This document shows positions 42,311 through 50,541 of a DNA stretch of 64,000 bases, piece after piece. Each line of letters starts with the position of its first letter. Positions within the stretch are counted from its first letter, which is position 1. Both the position numbers and the translations under genes were made by a program. The stretch lies in the NCBI RefSeq assembly GCF_042678305.1, contig NZ_JBHUDT010000005.1; one strand, 5' to 3'. The DNA is from Gelatiniphilus marinus (GTDB lineage: Bacteria; Bacteroidota; Bacteroidia; Flavobacteriales; Flavobacteriaceae). The notes beneath the pieces were generated by a model, which saw nothing but the letters and a program-made list of their open reading frames with translations, made no database searches and was not told the DNA's origin.

Positions 42311-42775
42311 TCAACACTTATCGCTTGCCAGTGTGCAACGTTTAAGCCCGTGTTTTTTTACAAGGCTACACCATTTTCCAGTCTTGCTCTTACAGTAATC
42401 ATTCTTCAGCACATCATCTACCTCGTGGCAGCATTTGTCATTGCTTAAAGCGAGAAACCCTATTTCTTTTGCTAGTGCTATTGCATTTGCTGCTTTATGC
42501 CCAACATCTTCTACGGTACAGGCAAACAATTCCCGTATTGTAACTTCTCCTGCATCAATCACCAAGTTTTTTAGAATCTCGAATACCTTGCTATTTGGTG
42601 CGGCATCTTCAAGGCTTTCATAAAGTTCGCTATCCGATACTCCCCTACACTTGCATCCAGAATTAGTAGTATTACCCGATTGCACATTGTTTGCTGTGTA
42701 AGCTACTTTTTCCTCTACCTGTTGAAGGCGCACCGTCAATTTTCCAATGTCTTTCCCTATTTTGTACTTTCCCAT
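42311..42775 (-). CDS. Cysteine-rich protein of unknown function
   Basis: A 154-residue protein I do not recognise. It has nine cysteines, arranged as CKC near residue 42, FAC near residue 85, CC near residue 115, and single cysteines in DYC, WCSL, RCTL and at the very C-terminus (DKC). There is no signal peptide or membrane helix; the N-terminus is basic with a possible short coiled-coil (LTVRLQQVEEKV). The spacing could bind a metal cluster or form disulfides; nothing shows which. It is a single reverse-strand gene between atpG and the histidine kinase gene, with a 300-base AT-rich upstream region. Confidence 0.65.
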   Translation of the reverse strand: MGKYKIGKDIGKLTVRLQQVEEKVAYTANNVQSGNTTNSGCKCRGVSDSELYESLEDAAPNSKVFEILKNLVIDAGEVTIRELFACTVEDVGHKAANAIALAKEIGFLALSNDKCCHEVDDVLKNDYCKSKTGKWCSLVKKHGLKRCTLASDKC

Positions 42776-43006
42776 AATTATAAATTTGTTTAAATAAAAA
42801 GTGTTACCATATTTTTTGAAGAGGAAGCCAAGGCTAGATTATGAGGAATTTAGTAACTCTTAAAAATACTAAAAATATATTAATAAATAAAATAACTATT
42901 TGATTATTAAGTGTTTAAAAACCGTTATTTAGTTTCGCACATTTTTGGTTTACACATTTATATTTTTCAAAAATCTAGTATTTGCAGTAGTTTTAAGCTT
43001 TTTTTA

Positions 43007-43036
43007 AATACTTGTAAGTGCTTGTAAACAAGTATT
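43007..43036. promoter_or_regulatory. Operator-like dyad over the kinase promoter
   Basis: AATACTTGT (43007-43015) is perfectly complementary to ACAAGTATT (43028-43036) with 12 bases between. The right arm reaches into the -33 element of the kinase promoter, the position expected of a repressor site. CTTGTAA also occurs twice within it (43011-43017 and 43021-43027), a direct-repeat alternative. Confidence 0.45.
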
Positions 43037-43062
43037 GTTTTAAAAAAAATTCAGTAAATTTG
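43035..43062 (+). promoter_or_regulatory. Promoter of the GAF histidine kinase gene
   Basis: TTG (43035-43037) and TAAATTTG (43055-43062) are separated by 17 bases, fitting the Bacteroidetes promoter. The kinase TTG start is 21 bases after the -7 box. Confidence 0.6.
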
Positions 43063-43083
43063 TAATAAACATTAAGACCACCT

Positions 43084-44346
43084 TTGGGAAAAGCTACAAT
43101 TATAGAGCGCCAAATGCGTTTTCAGGAATTATTAATTCAAATTTCTACAACGTATATTAATTCCGATTTATCAGACATAGACCATTTAATTAACACCTCT
43201 TTAAAGCAAATTGGCCAGTTTGTAGGGGCAGATCGCAGTTACATATTTTCTTATAATTTTAACAATAACACAACATCAAACTCTTACGAGTGGTGCGCCA
43301 ATGGTATAAAGCCCGAAATACATAACCTACAAGATGTTCCTTTAAGCCATATACCACAATGGTTGGATGCCCATAAAAAAAACGAACCCTTTTATGTAGA
43401 AAATGTAAGCCTATTACCTAGAGATGGTGAGTTTGGTTTGCGTGCTATATTAGAGCCTCAAGGCGTTAAAAGCTTAATTACCATACCAAAAATTAATAAT
43501 AACGAACTTATTGGTTTTATTGGTTTTGATTCGGTTAAAAAGTTAAATACTTATACTAATAACGAAAAAGAAATATTGTTTGTTTACGCCAACATGTTGG
43601 TTAATGTAATTAAGCGCAAAGAAAACGAAGAACATATTCAAGAACAAGAAAGGAAGAAAGAAGAATTGCTTTTGGACTTGTCTGAAAAAAACAAGCAACT
43701 TAATGAGTATGCCCATGCAGTTTCGCACGATTTAAAAGCACCATTAACCAATGTACATACCTTAGTGAGTTGGTTTTTAGACGAAAATAAAGAACAATTA
43801 TCGCCAAAAGTGCTAGATAACTTTAAAATGGTACTTTCTAATGTAGAAAAAATGGACTTATTAATTAAAGGCATTTTAGATTACTCTACTATTGATAGGT
43901 TAGAATCTCAGGAAATTAAGGTAAATTTAAACCAGCTTGTTAACGAGGTTATAAAAACCATTTTTGTACCAGATCATATTACCATAAATATACAAAACAC
44001 TTTACCCAATTTAATAGGAAACAACTGGCGTTTTAGGCAAGTGTTTCAAAACTTAATAACTAACGCTATTAATTACAACAATAAACCCAAAGGAGTAATT
44101 AATATAGGCTGTACCAACAAAGACAACCATTATAAGTTTTATGTACAAGATAACGGTGCTGGTATTAAAGCCGAATACTTTGAGCGTATTTTTAAAGCAT
44201 TTAATAAGTTACATAACACCGGCTCCAACTCGGGTATTGGATTATCTATAGTTAAAAAAATTATTAGCCATTATAAAGGTGAAATTTGGGTTGAAAGTGA
44301 AGTTGGAAAAGGCAGTACATTTTATTTTACCTTGTTAAAAAAGTAA
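43084..44346 (+). CDS. GAF-domain sensor histidine kinase
   Basis: A 420-residue soluble sensor kinase with no membrane helices. An N-terminal GAF domain (about residues 10-180, with GADRSYIFSYNF near residue 50) leads through a coiled-coil to the HisKA domain with the phospho-accepting His in VSHDLKAPLTNV near residue 214. The ATPase domain follows: N box NLITNAINYNN, G1 DNGAGI, and G2 GIGLSIVKKII. GAF input suggests an internal signal, but the ligand is unknown. No response-regulator gene is adjacent. The first start is TTG 43084; ATG 43114 is also possible. Confidence 0.9.
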   Translation: MGKATIIERQMRFQELLIQISTTYINSDLSDIDHLINTSLKQIGQFVGADRSYIFSYNFNNNTTSNSYEWCANGIKPEIHNLQDVPLSHIPQWLDAHKKNEPFYVENVSLLPRDGEFGLRAILEPQGVKSLITIPKINNNELIGFIGFDSVKKLNTYTNNEKEILFVYANMLVNVIKRKENEEHIQEQERKKEELLLDLSEKNKQLNEYAHAVSHDLKAPLTNVHTLVSWFLDENKEQLSPKVLDNFKMVLSNVEKMDLLIKGILDYSTIDRLESQEIKVNLNQLVNEVIKTIFVPDHITINIQNTLPNLIGNNWRFRQVFQNLITNAINYNNKPKGVINIGCTNKDNHYKFYVQDNGAGIKAEYFERIFKAFNKLHNTGSNSGIGLSIVKKIISHYKGEIWVESEVGKGSTFYFTLLKK

Positions 44347-44406
44347 AAAGCTTAAAACTATAATTAAACCTACGTGGTCTTACCCAAGTGCAACACCGCA
44401 ATAATA

Positions 44407-44414
44407 TATCTTTG
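44407..44414 (+). promoter_or_regulatory. Candidate -7 box before the second flippase gene
   Basis: TATCTTTG matches TAnnTTTG, 47 bases before the TTG start at 44462. There is no good -33 element. Confidence 0.4.
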
Positions 44415-44461
44415 GTTTACGTTAGCTAAAAACGTATTTTTAGCCCTTAAATAATCCATAG

Positions 44462-45925
44462 TTGAGCGCACTCAAATCACTTTTTAAACAAACATTTATT
44501 TACGGATTAGCCACAGTGCTACCCAGAATGTTAAGCTTTTTGTTGGTGCCTCTTTACACTACAGATGGCGTGCTATCTTCGGTAGCAGAATACGGTAGAG
44601 TCAATATTATTTTTTCATACTTTGTTATTTTCAATGTTATTTTAGCCTACGGAATGGAAACCGCTTTTTTTAGATTCTTTAACAAAGAAGAAGATAAAAA
44701 CAGTGTTATCGGTACATCTGCAATGTCTTTAATAATATCGTCAATAGGGTTTTTTATATTGGCATTATTGTTACAAAACCAAATCGCTTCATTTATTGAC
44801 ATAGATGCAAAATACATCAATCTGGTTATTTGGATTTTATTATTAGACGCCTTGGTAATTATCCCTTTTGCTTGGTTAAGGGCAACACAGCAACCCATGC
44901 GTTATGCCATTATTAAAATACTTAATGTTACTATTAATTTAGTATTAAACCTGTTCTTTTTACTAGCTTTAAAAAATTTGGCAACAAATGGATCTTTATT
45001 TGAAAGTATATATAAACCAAATTTCGAAATCAGTTATATATTTATAGCAAACTTGGTTGCCAGTGCAGTAACCCTAATACTAATGCTCTCGTTTTATGCC
45101 AAAGTTAAATACGTGTTTAATGCTGCGTTGTGGAAAAAAATGTTTCGCTATGCGTACCCCGTTTTAATTGCGGGCGTTGCATTTTCTATAAATGAAACTT
45201 TTGATAGAATTTTATTGAAAGAATTATTACCACCCGATATTGCTGAAACCAAAATAGGCATGTATTCGGCTTGCTACAAAATTGCGTTGTTTATGACATT
45301 ATTTGCAACCGCATACAGATTAGGGATTGAACCCTTCTTTTTTAGCCATGCCAAAAGCGAAAACCCTCAAAAAAATTACGCCAGAATACTAGAGTTTTTT
45401 GTGGCCATTGGCTCGGTTATTTTATTAACAGTAGTTGTTTTTTCAGATATTTTGAAAATTTTTATCGTTCGAAGCGAAGCGTATTGGGAAGCCATGTGGG
45501 TGGTGCCTATTATATTAATTGCAAACTTTTGCTTAGGTATATATCATAACCTATCGGTTTGGTATAAAATAACCGATAAAACCAAATTTGGAGCTTACAT
45601 ATCCATTGTTGGCGCCGTTGTAACCCTTATTATTAACATGGTTTTTATTAAAGAATATAACTATAAAGCTTCTGCAATTGCAACCTTGGTGGCTTATGCG
45701 TTAATGATTCTCCTATCTTATTATTATGGCAGAAAATATTATCCAATTCCATATAATCTAAAAAAAATAGGGCTGTATTTGGTGCTTTCAATTGGCTTCT
45801 CTTTAGTTTCATTTTATCAATTTAGAGAAAATTATAGTGTCGGAATAGCATTGTTAATCGTATTTTTGACAATCATATACATATCAGAAAAAAATCAAAT
45901 CAAACAATTATTAAAACTAAAATAG
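44462..45925 (+). CDS. Oligosaccharide flippase family protein
   Basis: A 487-residue protein with about 14 predicted membrane helices and the N-terminal pattern LFKQTFIYGLATVLPRMLSFLLVPLYT of the MATE-like polysaccharide exporters. It starts at TTG 44462. It lies outside the polysaccharide locus, next to dut, an order I recall as conserved in flavobacteria, so it may serve a core envelope polymer rather than the strain-specific one. The cargo is unknown. Confidence 0.85.
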   Translation: MSALKSLFKQTFIYGLATVLPRMLSFLLVPLYTTDGVLSSVAEYGRVNIIFSYFVIFNVILAYGMETAFFRFFNKEEDKNSVIGTSAMSLIISSIGFFILALLLQNQIASFIDIDAKYINLVIWILLLDALVIIPFAWLRATQQPMRYAIIKILNVTINLVLNLFFLLALKNLATNGSLFESIYKPNFEISYIFIANLVASAVTLILMLSFYAKVKYVFNAALWKKMFRYAYPVLIAGVAFSINETFDRILLKELLPPDIAETKIGMYSACYKIALFMTLFATAYRLGIEPFFFSHAKSENPQKNYARILEFFVAIGSVILLTVVVFSDILKIFIVRSEAYWEAMWVVPIILIANFCLGIYHNLSVWYKITDKTKFGAYISIVGAVVTLIINMVFIKEYNYKASAIATLVAYALMILLSYYYGRKYYPIPYNLKKIGLYLVLSIGFSLVSFYQFRENYSVGIALLIVFLTIIYISEKNQIKQLLKLK

Positions 45926-45928
45926 CTT

Positions 45929-45943
45929 CTTCCCTTTGGGAAG
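45929..45943. repeat. REP-like hairpin (CTTCCC-TTT-GGGAAG)
   Basis: A 6-bp perfect stem with a 3-base TTT loop lies just after the flippase stop and before dut. It has the same shape as the hairpins at 61253-61270, 61342-61360 and 62529-62545, so it belongs to a dispersed family. Confidence 0.55.
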
Positions 45944-45956
45944 ACGGAATATGGGA

Positions 45957-46391
45957 ATGAAAATTAAAATAACAAACAAATCCAGTCACAATTTACCGCA
46001 CTACCAAACCATAGCCTCGGCAGGCATGGATTTACGTGCAAATATTTCAGAATCCAGAACCTTAAAACCCTTAGAGCGCAGTATTGTTGGCACGGGTTTA
46101 TTTGTAGAACTGCCTATTGGTTTTGAAGCACAAGTACGGCCGCGTAGCGGATTGGCAGCAAAAAAAGGCATTACTGTTTTAAATGCCCCAGGTACCATTG
46201 ATGCCGATTACAGAGGCGAAATTGGCGTGATTCTTGTAAATTTATCAAATGAAGATTTTGTAATAAATAACGGCGAGCGCATTGCACAATTAGTAATAGC
46301 AAAACACGAACGCGCTGAATGGGAACAGGTAGAAATACTTTCTGATACCGATAGAGGTTCAGGAGGTTTTGGAAGCACAGGAACAAAGTAA
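45957..46391 (+). CDS. dut: dUTP diphosphatase
   Basis: Hydrolyses dUTP to dUMP, limiting uracil in DNA and feeding dTMP synthesis. The trimeric dUTPase motifs are all present: AGMDLRANI near residue 22, RSGLAAKKG near residue 63, LNAPGTIDADYRGEI near residue 75 with the catalytic Asp, RIAQLVI near residue 103, and the C-terminal flap GSGGFGSTG. I choose ATG 45957 (MKIKITN), which gives about 144 residues; the upstream in-frame codons overlap the REP hairpin and look non-coding. Confidence 0.95.
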   Translation: MKIKITNKSSHNLPHYQTIASAGMDLRANISESRTLKPLERSIVGTGLFVELPIGFEAQVRPRSGLAAKKGITVLNAPGTIDADYRGEIGVILVNLSNEDFVINNGERIAQLVIAKHERAEWEQVEILSDTDRGSGGFGSTGTK

Positions 46392-46395
46392 TACG

Positions 46396-46418
46396 TTCTT
46401 GCAAAAGCAGGAATCTTA
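46396..46418. repeat. Degenerate copy of the atpA-atpG REP word
   Basis: TTCTTGCAAAAGCAGG followed by AATCTTA matches the corresponding 23 bases of the arm at 41291-41313 at 20 positions. It begins five bases after the dut stop codon, again in the spacer just after a gene. Confidence 0.55.
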
Positions 46419-46485
46419 TAAATTATACTTTGGTACGCAATTTGAAACACCATAATATGCTAAGCGAAGTCTAAGCATCTTTCTT

Positions 46486-47847
46486 ATGAAAAAACAAATT
46501 TACATATTGGTTTTCTTTTTCGGACTGTTTCTCTTTCCGCAGGTAAATTATGCCCAAGTCGATTTTAACACAAAACCAGATGACGATTTAGGCAATGTAG
46601 ATGATGAATTCCAGGAATTGTTCTACGAAGCTTTAAAACAAAAAGGTATCGAGAATTACGACCGCTCGGTCGAAGCGCTCTTAAAATGCATCGAAATAGA
46701 TAATTCCGTACCCGTTTTATACTTCGAATTGGGTAAAAACTACAACAAGCTTAAAAACTTTGGAGCCGCCGAAGACGCGTTTAAAAAAGCTGTAAAAATA
46801 GAACCCGCAAACGAGTGGTTTTTAGACGAGCTTTATGGTTTTTATGCACAACAGAATGATTATGATAAAGCTATAAAAACAGTAAGGCAACTGGTAAAAT
46901 ACCACCCCGATTATAAAGAAGATTTGGCATCGCTTTACCTACGTACAAAAAAGTACAACGACGCTCTAAAAATTTTAGACGAATTGGATGCTGAGTTTGG
47001 CATATCAGTATCCAGAGACCTTATGCGCAATAAAATTTACCAAGCAACCGGACGCAAAAAAGACCAGATTAAAAACTTAGAATCGCGCGTAGAGAACAAC
47101 CCGGAAAAAGAATCGAACTATTTAGCGCTTATTTTCCGCTACAGCGAAAACAACAACAAAGAAAAAGCGTTTGAAACTGCCAAGGAACTGCTTAAAATAA
47201 ATCCGAATTCGCAACTCGTGCATTTAGCTTTATACAAGTTTTATTTAGATGATAACGATACTGAAAAAGCTATTGAATCTATGAAAATAGTTTTAAAAAG
47301 CAGTCAAATAAAACCAGATGCAAAACTAAAAGTGTTATCAGATTTTGTGAATTTTGTTCGGCATAATCCTGAATATGAAGCAGATTTAGTTGAGGCAACT
47401 ACGCTTGTTGGCGATAAGCAAAATGCGAAAACCTTGGTTGAATTGGCACAGTATTATTTAAAAAAAGGCGATAAAACAAAAGCCTTAAGATATTATGAAG
47501 ACGCTTTAGCTTTAGAGGCTAATAACTTTCAAATTTTACGTAATGTGCTGTTGCTTTATATCGATTTAAAACAATTTAATTTAGCTTCAGAAAAAAGCAG
47601 TAAAGCCCTAGAAAAATATCCGTCGCAACCCATATTTTATTTAATAAACGGCGTGGCTTTTAACGGCCTTAATCAACCCAAAAAAGCCGCCGAAATCTTA
47701 GAATCAGGAATCGATTATATTATTGAAGACACTAAAATGGAAGCCGACTTTTACAAACAGTTAAGTAAAGCTTATTCGGCCTTAAACAATACAGAAAAAG
47801 CCAAAACGTTTAGTGATAAGGCAAAACAATTAGAAACCCCAAATTAA
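46486..47847 (+). CDS. Exported TPR-repeat protein
   Basis: A 453-residue protein with a signal peptide (about residues 1-24, LFPQVNYAQ). Tetratricopeptide repeats cover most of the mature part, with clear A/B helix pairs such as VPVLYFELGKNYNKLKNFGAAEDAFKKA near residue 75 and TLVELAQYYLKKGDKTKALRYYEDALAL near residue 315. TPR proteins act as scaffolds; the partner is unknown. It overlaps the DUF4292 gene by one base, and the group dut-TPR-DUF4292-EnvC reads as one operon. Confidence 0.85.
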   Translation: MKKQIYILVFFFGLFLFPQVNYAQVDFNTKPDDDLGNVDDEFQELFYEALKQKGIENYDRSVEALLKCIEIDNSVPVLYFELGKNYNKLKNFGAAEDAFKKAVKIEPANEWFLDELYGFYAQQNDYDKAIKTVRQLVKYHPDYKEDLASLYLRTKKYNDALKILDELDAEFGISVSRDLMRNKIYQATGRKKDQIKNLESRVENNPEKESNYLALIFRYSENNNKEKAFETAKELLKINPNSQLVHLALYKFYLDDNDTEKAIESMKIVLKSSQIKPDAKLKVLSDFVNFVRHNPEYEADLVEATTLVGDKQNAKTLVELAQYYLKKGDKTKALRYYEDALALEANNFQILRNVLLLYIDLKQFNLASEKSSKALEKYPSQPIFYLINGVAFNGLNQPKKAAEILESGIDYIIEDTKMEADFYKQLSKAYSALNNTEKAKTFSDKAKQLETPN

Positions 47848-48614
47848 TGCAAAAACAAACTTATATTATTTTTACGCTTCTTACCTTGTTTGCTTTTAGC
47901 TGTAAACCTGGTAAAGCAATTAGTGCCGGCAACGCAAACTACAGCTTATCTACAAGGCAGCTAATAAAGGAAAACGCAAAACAAGCAGCTAACTTTAAAA
48001 CGCTACAAGCAAAACTAAAAATAAGCTATTATAAAAACCAAAAAGAGCAAACCCATACGGTTTCTTTTAGAGCGAAAAAGGATGAGGTCTTATGGATAAG
48101 TGCCACTTTTTCGGTTATTAGAGCCAAAGTTACACCAGAAAAAGTTAGTTTTTATAACAAGCTGGATAATACCTATTTTGAAGGCGATTACGAATATTTA
48201 AGTGAATTGTTGGGTACAGAATTAGATTATCAAAAAGTTCAAAATTTATTATTTGGCGAGGCATTGTTTAGCTTAAAAAATGATGCTTACAAATCCAGTA
48301 TTGATGATAATGTTTATATACTTCAGCCAAAAAAGCAACGCGAGCTTTTTGAGATTTTCTTTCTGTTGGACCCATCGCATTTTAAATTAACATCGCAACA
48401 AATATGGCAGCCAAAAGAGCGCAGAATGCTTCAAATAGATTATGTATCGTATCAAAAAGTTGGAAGCCAAAAATTGCCTCAGTACGTAAAAATTAATGCA
48501 GCCGAAGCGACTCAAGAAACTATTATACAACTAGAATTTAAAAATGTATCGTTAAACGAAGACCTGCGTTTTCCGTTTAAAATACCATCTGGATTTAAAG
48601 AAATTAAGATTTAA
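47847..48614 (+). CDS. DUF4292 family lipoprotein
   Basis: A 255-residue lipoprotein with the lipobox FSCKP near residues 17-21. The mature part is beta-rich and I recognise it as DUF4292, a Bacteroidetes family with some resemblance in layout to LolB/LolA-type lipid-binding folds (FKTLQAKLKISYYKN near residue 50, RAKKDEVLWISATFSVI near residue 77). Its function is not established. It is followed after 2 bases by an EnvC-like gene, consistent with an envelope role. Confidence 0.8.
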   Translation: MQKQTYIIFTLLTLFAFSCKPGKAISAGNANYSLSTRQLIKENAKQAANFKTLQAKLKISYYKNQKEQTHTVSFRAKKDEVLWISATFSVIRAKVTPEKVSFYNKLDNTYFEGDYEYLSELLGTELDYQKVQNLLFGEALFSLKNDAYKSSIDDNVYILQPKKQRELFEIFFLLDPSHFKLTSQQIWQPKERRMLQIDYVSYQKVGSQKLPQYVKINAAEATQETIIQLEFKNVSLNEDLRFPFKIPSGFKEIKI

Positions 48615-48616
48615 TT

Positions 48617-49843
48617 TTGAATACTAAACAAATATATAAAGTTATAGTGCTTCTTGTTTTTGGGTTTAGCAGCACCTTGGGGCTTTCTCAAAACAACAAG
48701 CAAAAAGAGCTGGAAACACGCCGGCAGGAATTGCGTCGCGAAATTCAGAAATTTAACGAATTACGTTTAGAAAATAAGTCTAAAGAAAAATCTCAATTAT
48801 CATTAATTGAAGATTTTAATTATAAAATTAGCATACTAAATAACCTTATTAAAGTTACTAACCAACAAGCCAATTTAATTACCCGGGAAATTAATTCGAA
48901 TCAAAGAAAAATCAGCAAACTTAGAGACGAATTAAAGCAATTAAAAGAAGATTATGCGGCAATGATTGTGAAGTCTTACAAAAGTAAAAACCAACAAAGC
49001 AGGATTATGTTTTTACTGTCTTCAAACGATTTTAAACAAGCCTACAAACGGTTGCAATACATTAAGCAATATAGCGAACACCAAAAGCAACAAGGCGAAA
49101 CTATTAAAGCTAAAACCACAGAATTGCAAAATATTAATGCCAATTTATTAAAGCAAAAAGAAGCCAAACAGAATTTAATTGCCGAAAATAAAGTAACTCA
49201 AAAATCATTAGAAGCCGAGCGGAAACAGCACCAAGTTTTAATGCAGTCTATTAAAAAGAACATTAATCTTTATACCTCTCAAATTAATATAAGAGAACGA
49301 GAGGCTAGAAAAATAGATGCCGAAATAAATAAAATCATAAAAGCGGCCATTGCAAGATCGAATAAAAAAGCGGGCAAATCTTCAAGCTCTAATACCTTTG
49401 CGTTAACGCCTGCAGGCAGAGCTTTGGCAAAAGATTTCGAGTCGAATAAAGGTAAATTGGGTTGGCCTGTAGAAAAAGGCATTGTAAAAGTACGCTACGG
49501 CACACAGCGGCACCCCATTAACAGATCGTTAACCATTAAAAGCAATGGGGTTAGGATTGCCACCGAAAAAAACGCTAAAGTGAGAGCGGTTTTTAACGGT
49601 GAGGTTATTGGTGTTGTGGCCATGAAAAACATAAATCCGTTGGTTATGATACGCCATGGAAACTATATTACCACCTACAAAAACCTATCTAAAGTTTATG
49701 TAAAAGAAGGCGATAAGGTAACCACCAAACAAGAAATAGGAGAGGTTTTTACCAACAGAAGAACCGGCGAAACCATATTGAGTTTTAGTATATCAAAAGA
49801 AAGCAACACTCAAAATCCAGCGTCTTGGATTTACAAAATGTGA
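48617..49843 (+). CDS. EnvC-like murein hydrolase activator (M23 fold)
   Basis: A 408-residue exported protein: signal peptide (about residues 1-24), a long coiled-coil from about residue 26 to 250, and a C-terminal M23-fold domain (about residues 290-405). The zinc ligands are missing: the expected HxxxD and HxH positions read RYGTQRHP and LSFSISK, so it is likely an inactive LytM factor that activates an amidase, as EnvC does in E. coli cell division. The start is TTG 48617. Its last codons (IYKM, stop) form the first unit of a 42-bp tandem repeat. Confidence 0.85.
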   Translation: MNTKQIYKVIVLLVFGFSSTLGLSQNNKQKELETRRQELRREIQKFNELRLENKSKEKSQLSLIEDFNYKISILNNLIKVTNQQANLITREINSNQRKISKLRDELKQLKEDYAAMIVKSYKSKNQQSRIMFLLSSNDFKQAYKRLQYIKQYSEHQKQQGETIKAKTTELQNINANLLKQKEAKQNLIAENKVTQKSLEAERKQHQVLMQSIKKNINLYTSQINIREREARKIDAEINKIIKAAIARSNKKAGKSSSSNTFALTPAGRALAKDFESNKGKLGWPVEKGIVKVRYGTQRHPINRSLTIKSNGVRIATEKNAKVRAVFNGEVIGVVAMKNINPLVMIRHGNYITTYKNLSKVYVKEGDKVTTKQEIGEVFTNRRTGETILSFSISKESNTQNPASWIYKM

Positions 49844-50021
49844 TAATATTTTGAAATACTTTTTTAGAGGGTTTACAAAATGTGATAATATTTTGAAATA
49901 CTTTTTTAGAGGGTTTACAAAATGTGATAATATTTTGAAATACTTTTTTAGAGGGTTTACAAAATGTGATAATATTTTGAAATACTTTTTAGAGGATTTA
50001 CAAAATGTGATAATATTTTGA
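49831..50021. repeat. Tandem repeat, five units of about 42 bp
   Basis: Units begin at 49831, 49873, 49915, 49957 and 49998; the spacing is 42, 42, 42 and 41 bases, and the fifth unit is partial. Each unit opens TTACAAAATGTGATAATATT, so each repeats the last codons and stop of the EnvC-like gene. Units are nearly identical, pointing to recent expansion by slippage or unequal crossing over. The small hairpin CAAAAT/ATTTTG is repeated in each unit. There are no spacers, so it is not a CRISPR. Confidence 0.95.
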
Positions 50022-50060
50022 GCTATGCTTAACCTATTTCAGAATCTCATAAAAACAAGT

Positions 50061-50273
50061 TTAAACCCTCACTAAAACATAACCTCGTGTTGTTTTTCTG
50101 TAATGTTTCCCATTCCAAAAGTAGTAGCGTTTGCCTTTAACCCTCACAATTTTGTAATGTTTAGGTGCGGTTTTAATAACAGTAACTTTTGTTGGGGCTG
50201 TTTTTACATAAGTTGCACAAGATGTTGCGCTTAACATAAATAAAACTGAAAAGAAAATAGCTGAAGTTCTCAT
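50061..50273 (-). CDS. Small lipoprotein with Tyr-rich motif
   Basis: A 70-residue protein with a lipoprotein signal peptide (lipobox ATSC near residues 16-19). The mature part is basic and ends with KRYYFWNGKHYRKTTRGYVLVRV, a pattern like the YYY..G.YYR..GGYVVV ends of small Bacteroidetes envelope proteins (DUF6515-like). The function is unknown. It is a single reverse-strand gene just after the tandem repeat array. Confidence 0.65.
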   Translation of the reverse strand: MRTSAIFFSVLFMLSATSCATYVKTAPTKVTVIKTAPKHYKIVRVKGKRYYFWNGKHYRKTTRGYVLVRV

Positions 50274-50365
50274 GGCAATATAGATTTTGGACTTGTATTG
50301 CTAATAAGACTTGCTAAAAGTTAAATGGTTTAATTGGATAGAGTTTTTGCAATTAAGCTTAGCAT

Positions 50366-50470
50366 TAGCCATTGCAAGCAGGTACGTTAGGGGTTGATGT
50401 CCCGACCCTACGGGAGAGTAAGCGACTGCCCAAAGCCGGACCTCCCGAAACTTTGGGAGTGGTAACACCA
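50366..50470. ncRNA. Candidate structured RNA or repeat (GC-rich island)
   Basis: This stretch is far more GC-rich than its surroundings (37 of 60 bases are G or C at 50401-50460). It contains short stable hairpins: TCCCG-ACCCTA-CGGGA at 50400-50415 and CTCCC with GGGAG at 50442-50459. No protein match is convincing. GC-rich, hairpin-dense islands in AT-rich genomes are often non-coding RNAs or dispersed repeats. The strand and ends are not known; I did not recognise it as tRNA, 5S, SRP RNA, RNase P RNA, tmRNA or 6S. Confidence 0.35.
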
Positions 50471-50541
50471 TAAAAATTAAAAAATCTAAATTCAAATATG
50501 TTGGTTTTGGAATTTAGTATTTGAAAATTGAATTTTGCCTT

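Larger units (their letters stand above)
42776..43083. other. Intergenic region between the Cys-rich gene and the kinase gene
   Basis: No coding sequence is seen. The right part holds a 9-bp inverted repeat (43007-43036) and the kinase promoter (43035-43062). The left part is AT-rich with no recognisable element; the promoter of the reverse-strand Cys-rich gene must lie here but is not clear. Confidence 0.5.

Noticed and set aside
49831..50021. Possible CRISPR array (regular repeats near 42 bases).
   Set aside because: The units touch one another with no variable spacers, and no cas gene is in the window. It is a plain tandem repeat.
50301..50495. Reverse-strand open frame of 64 codons over the GC-rich island.
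   Set aside because: It has no signal peptide or domain, its composition follows the GC-rich hairpin segment rather than codon use, and it is better explained as non-coding structure.
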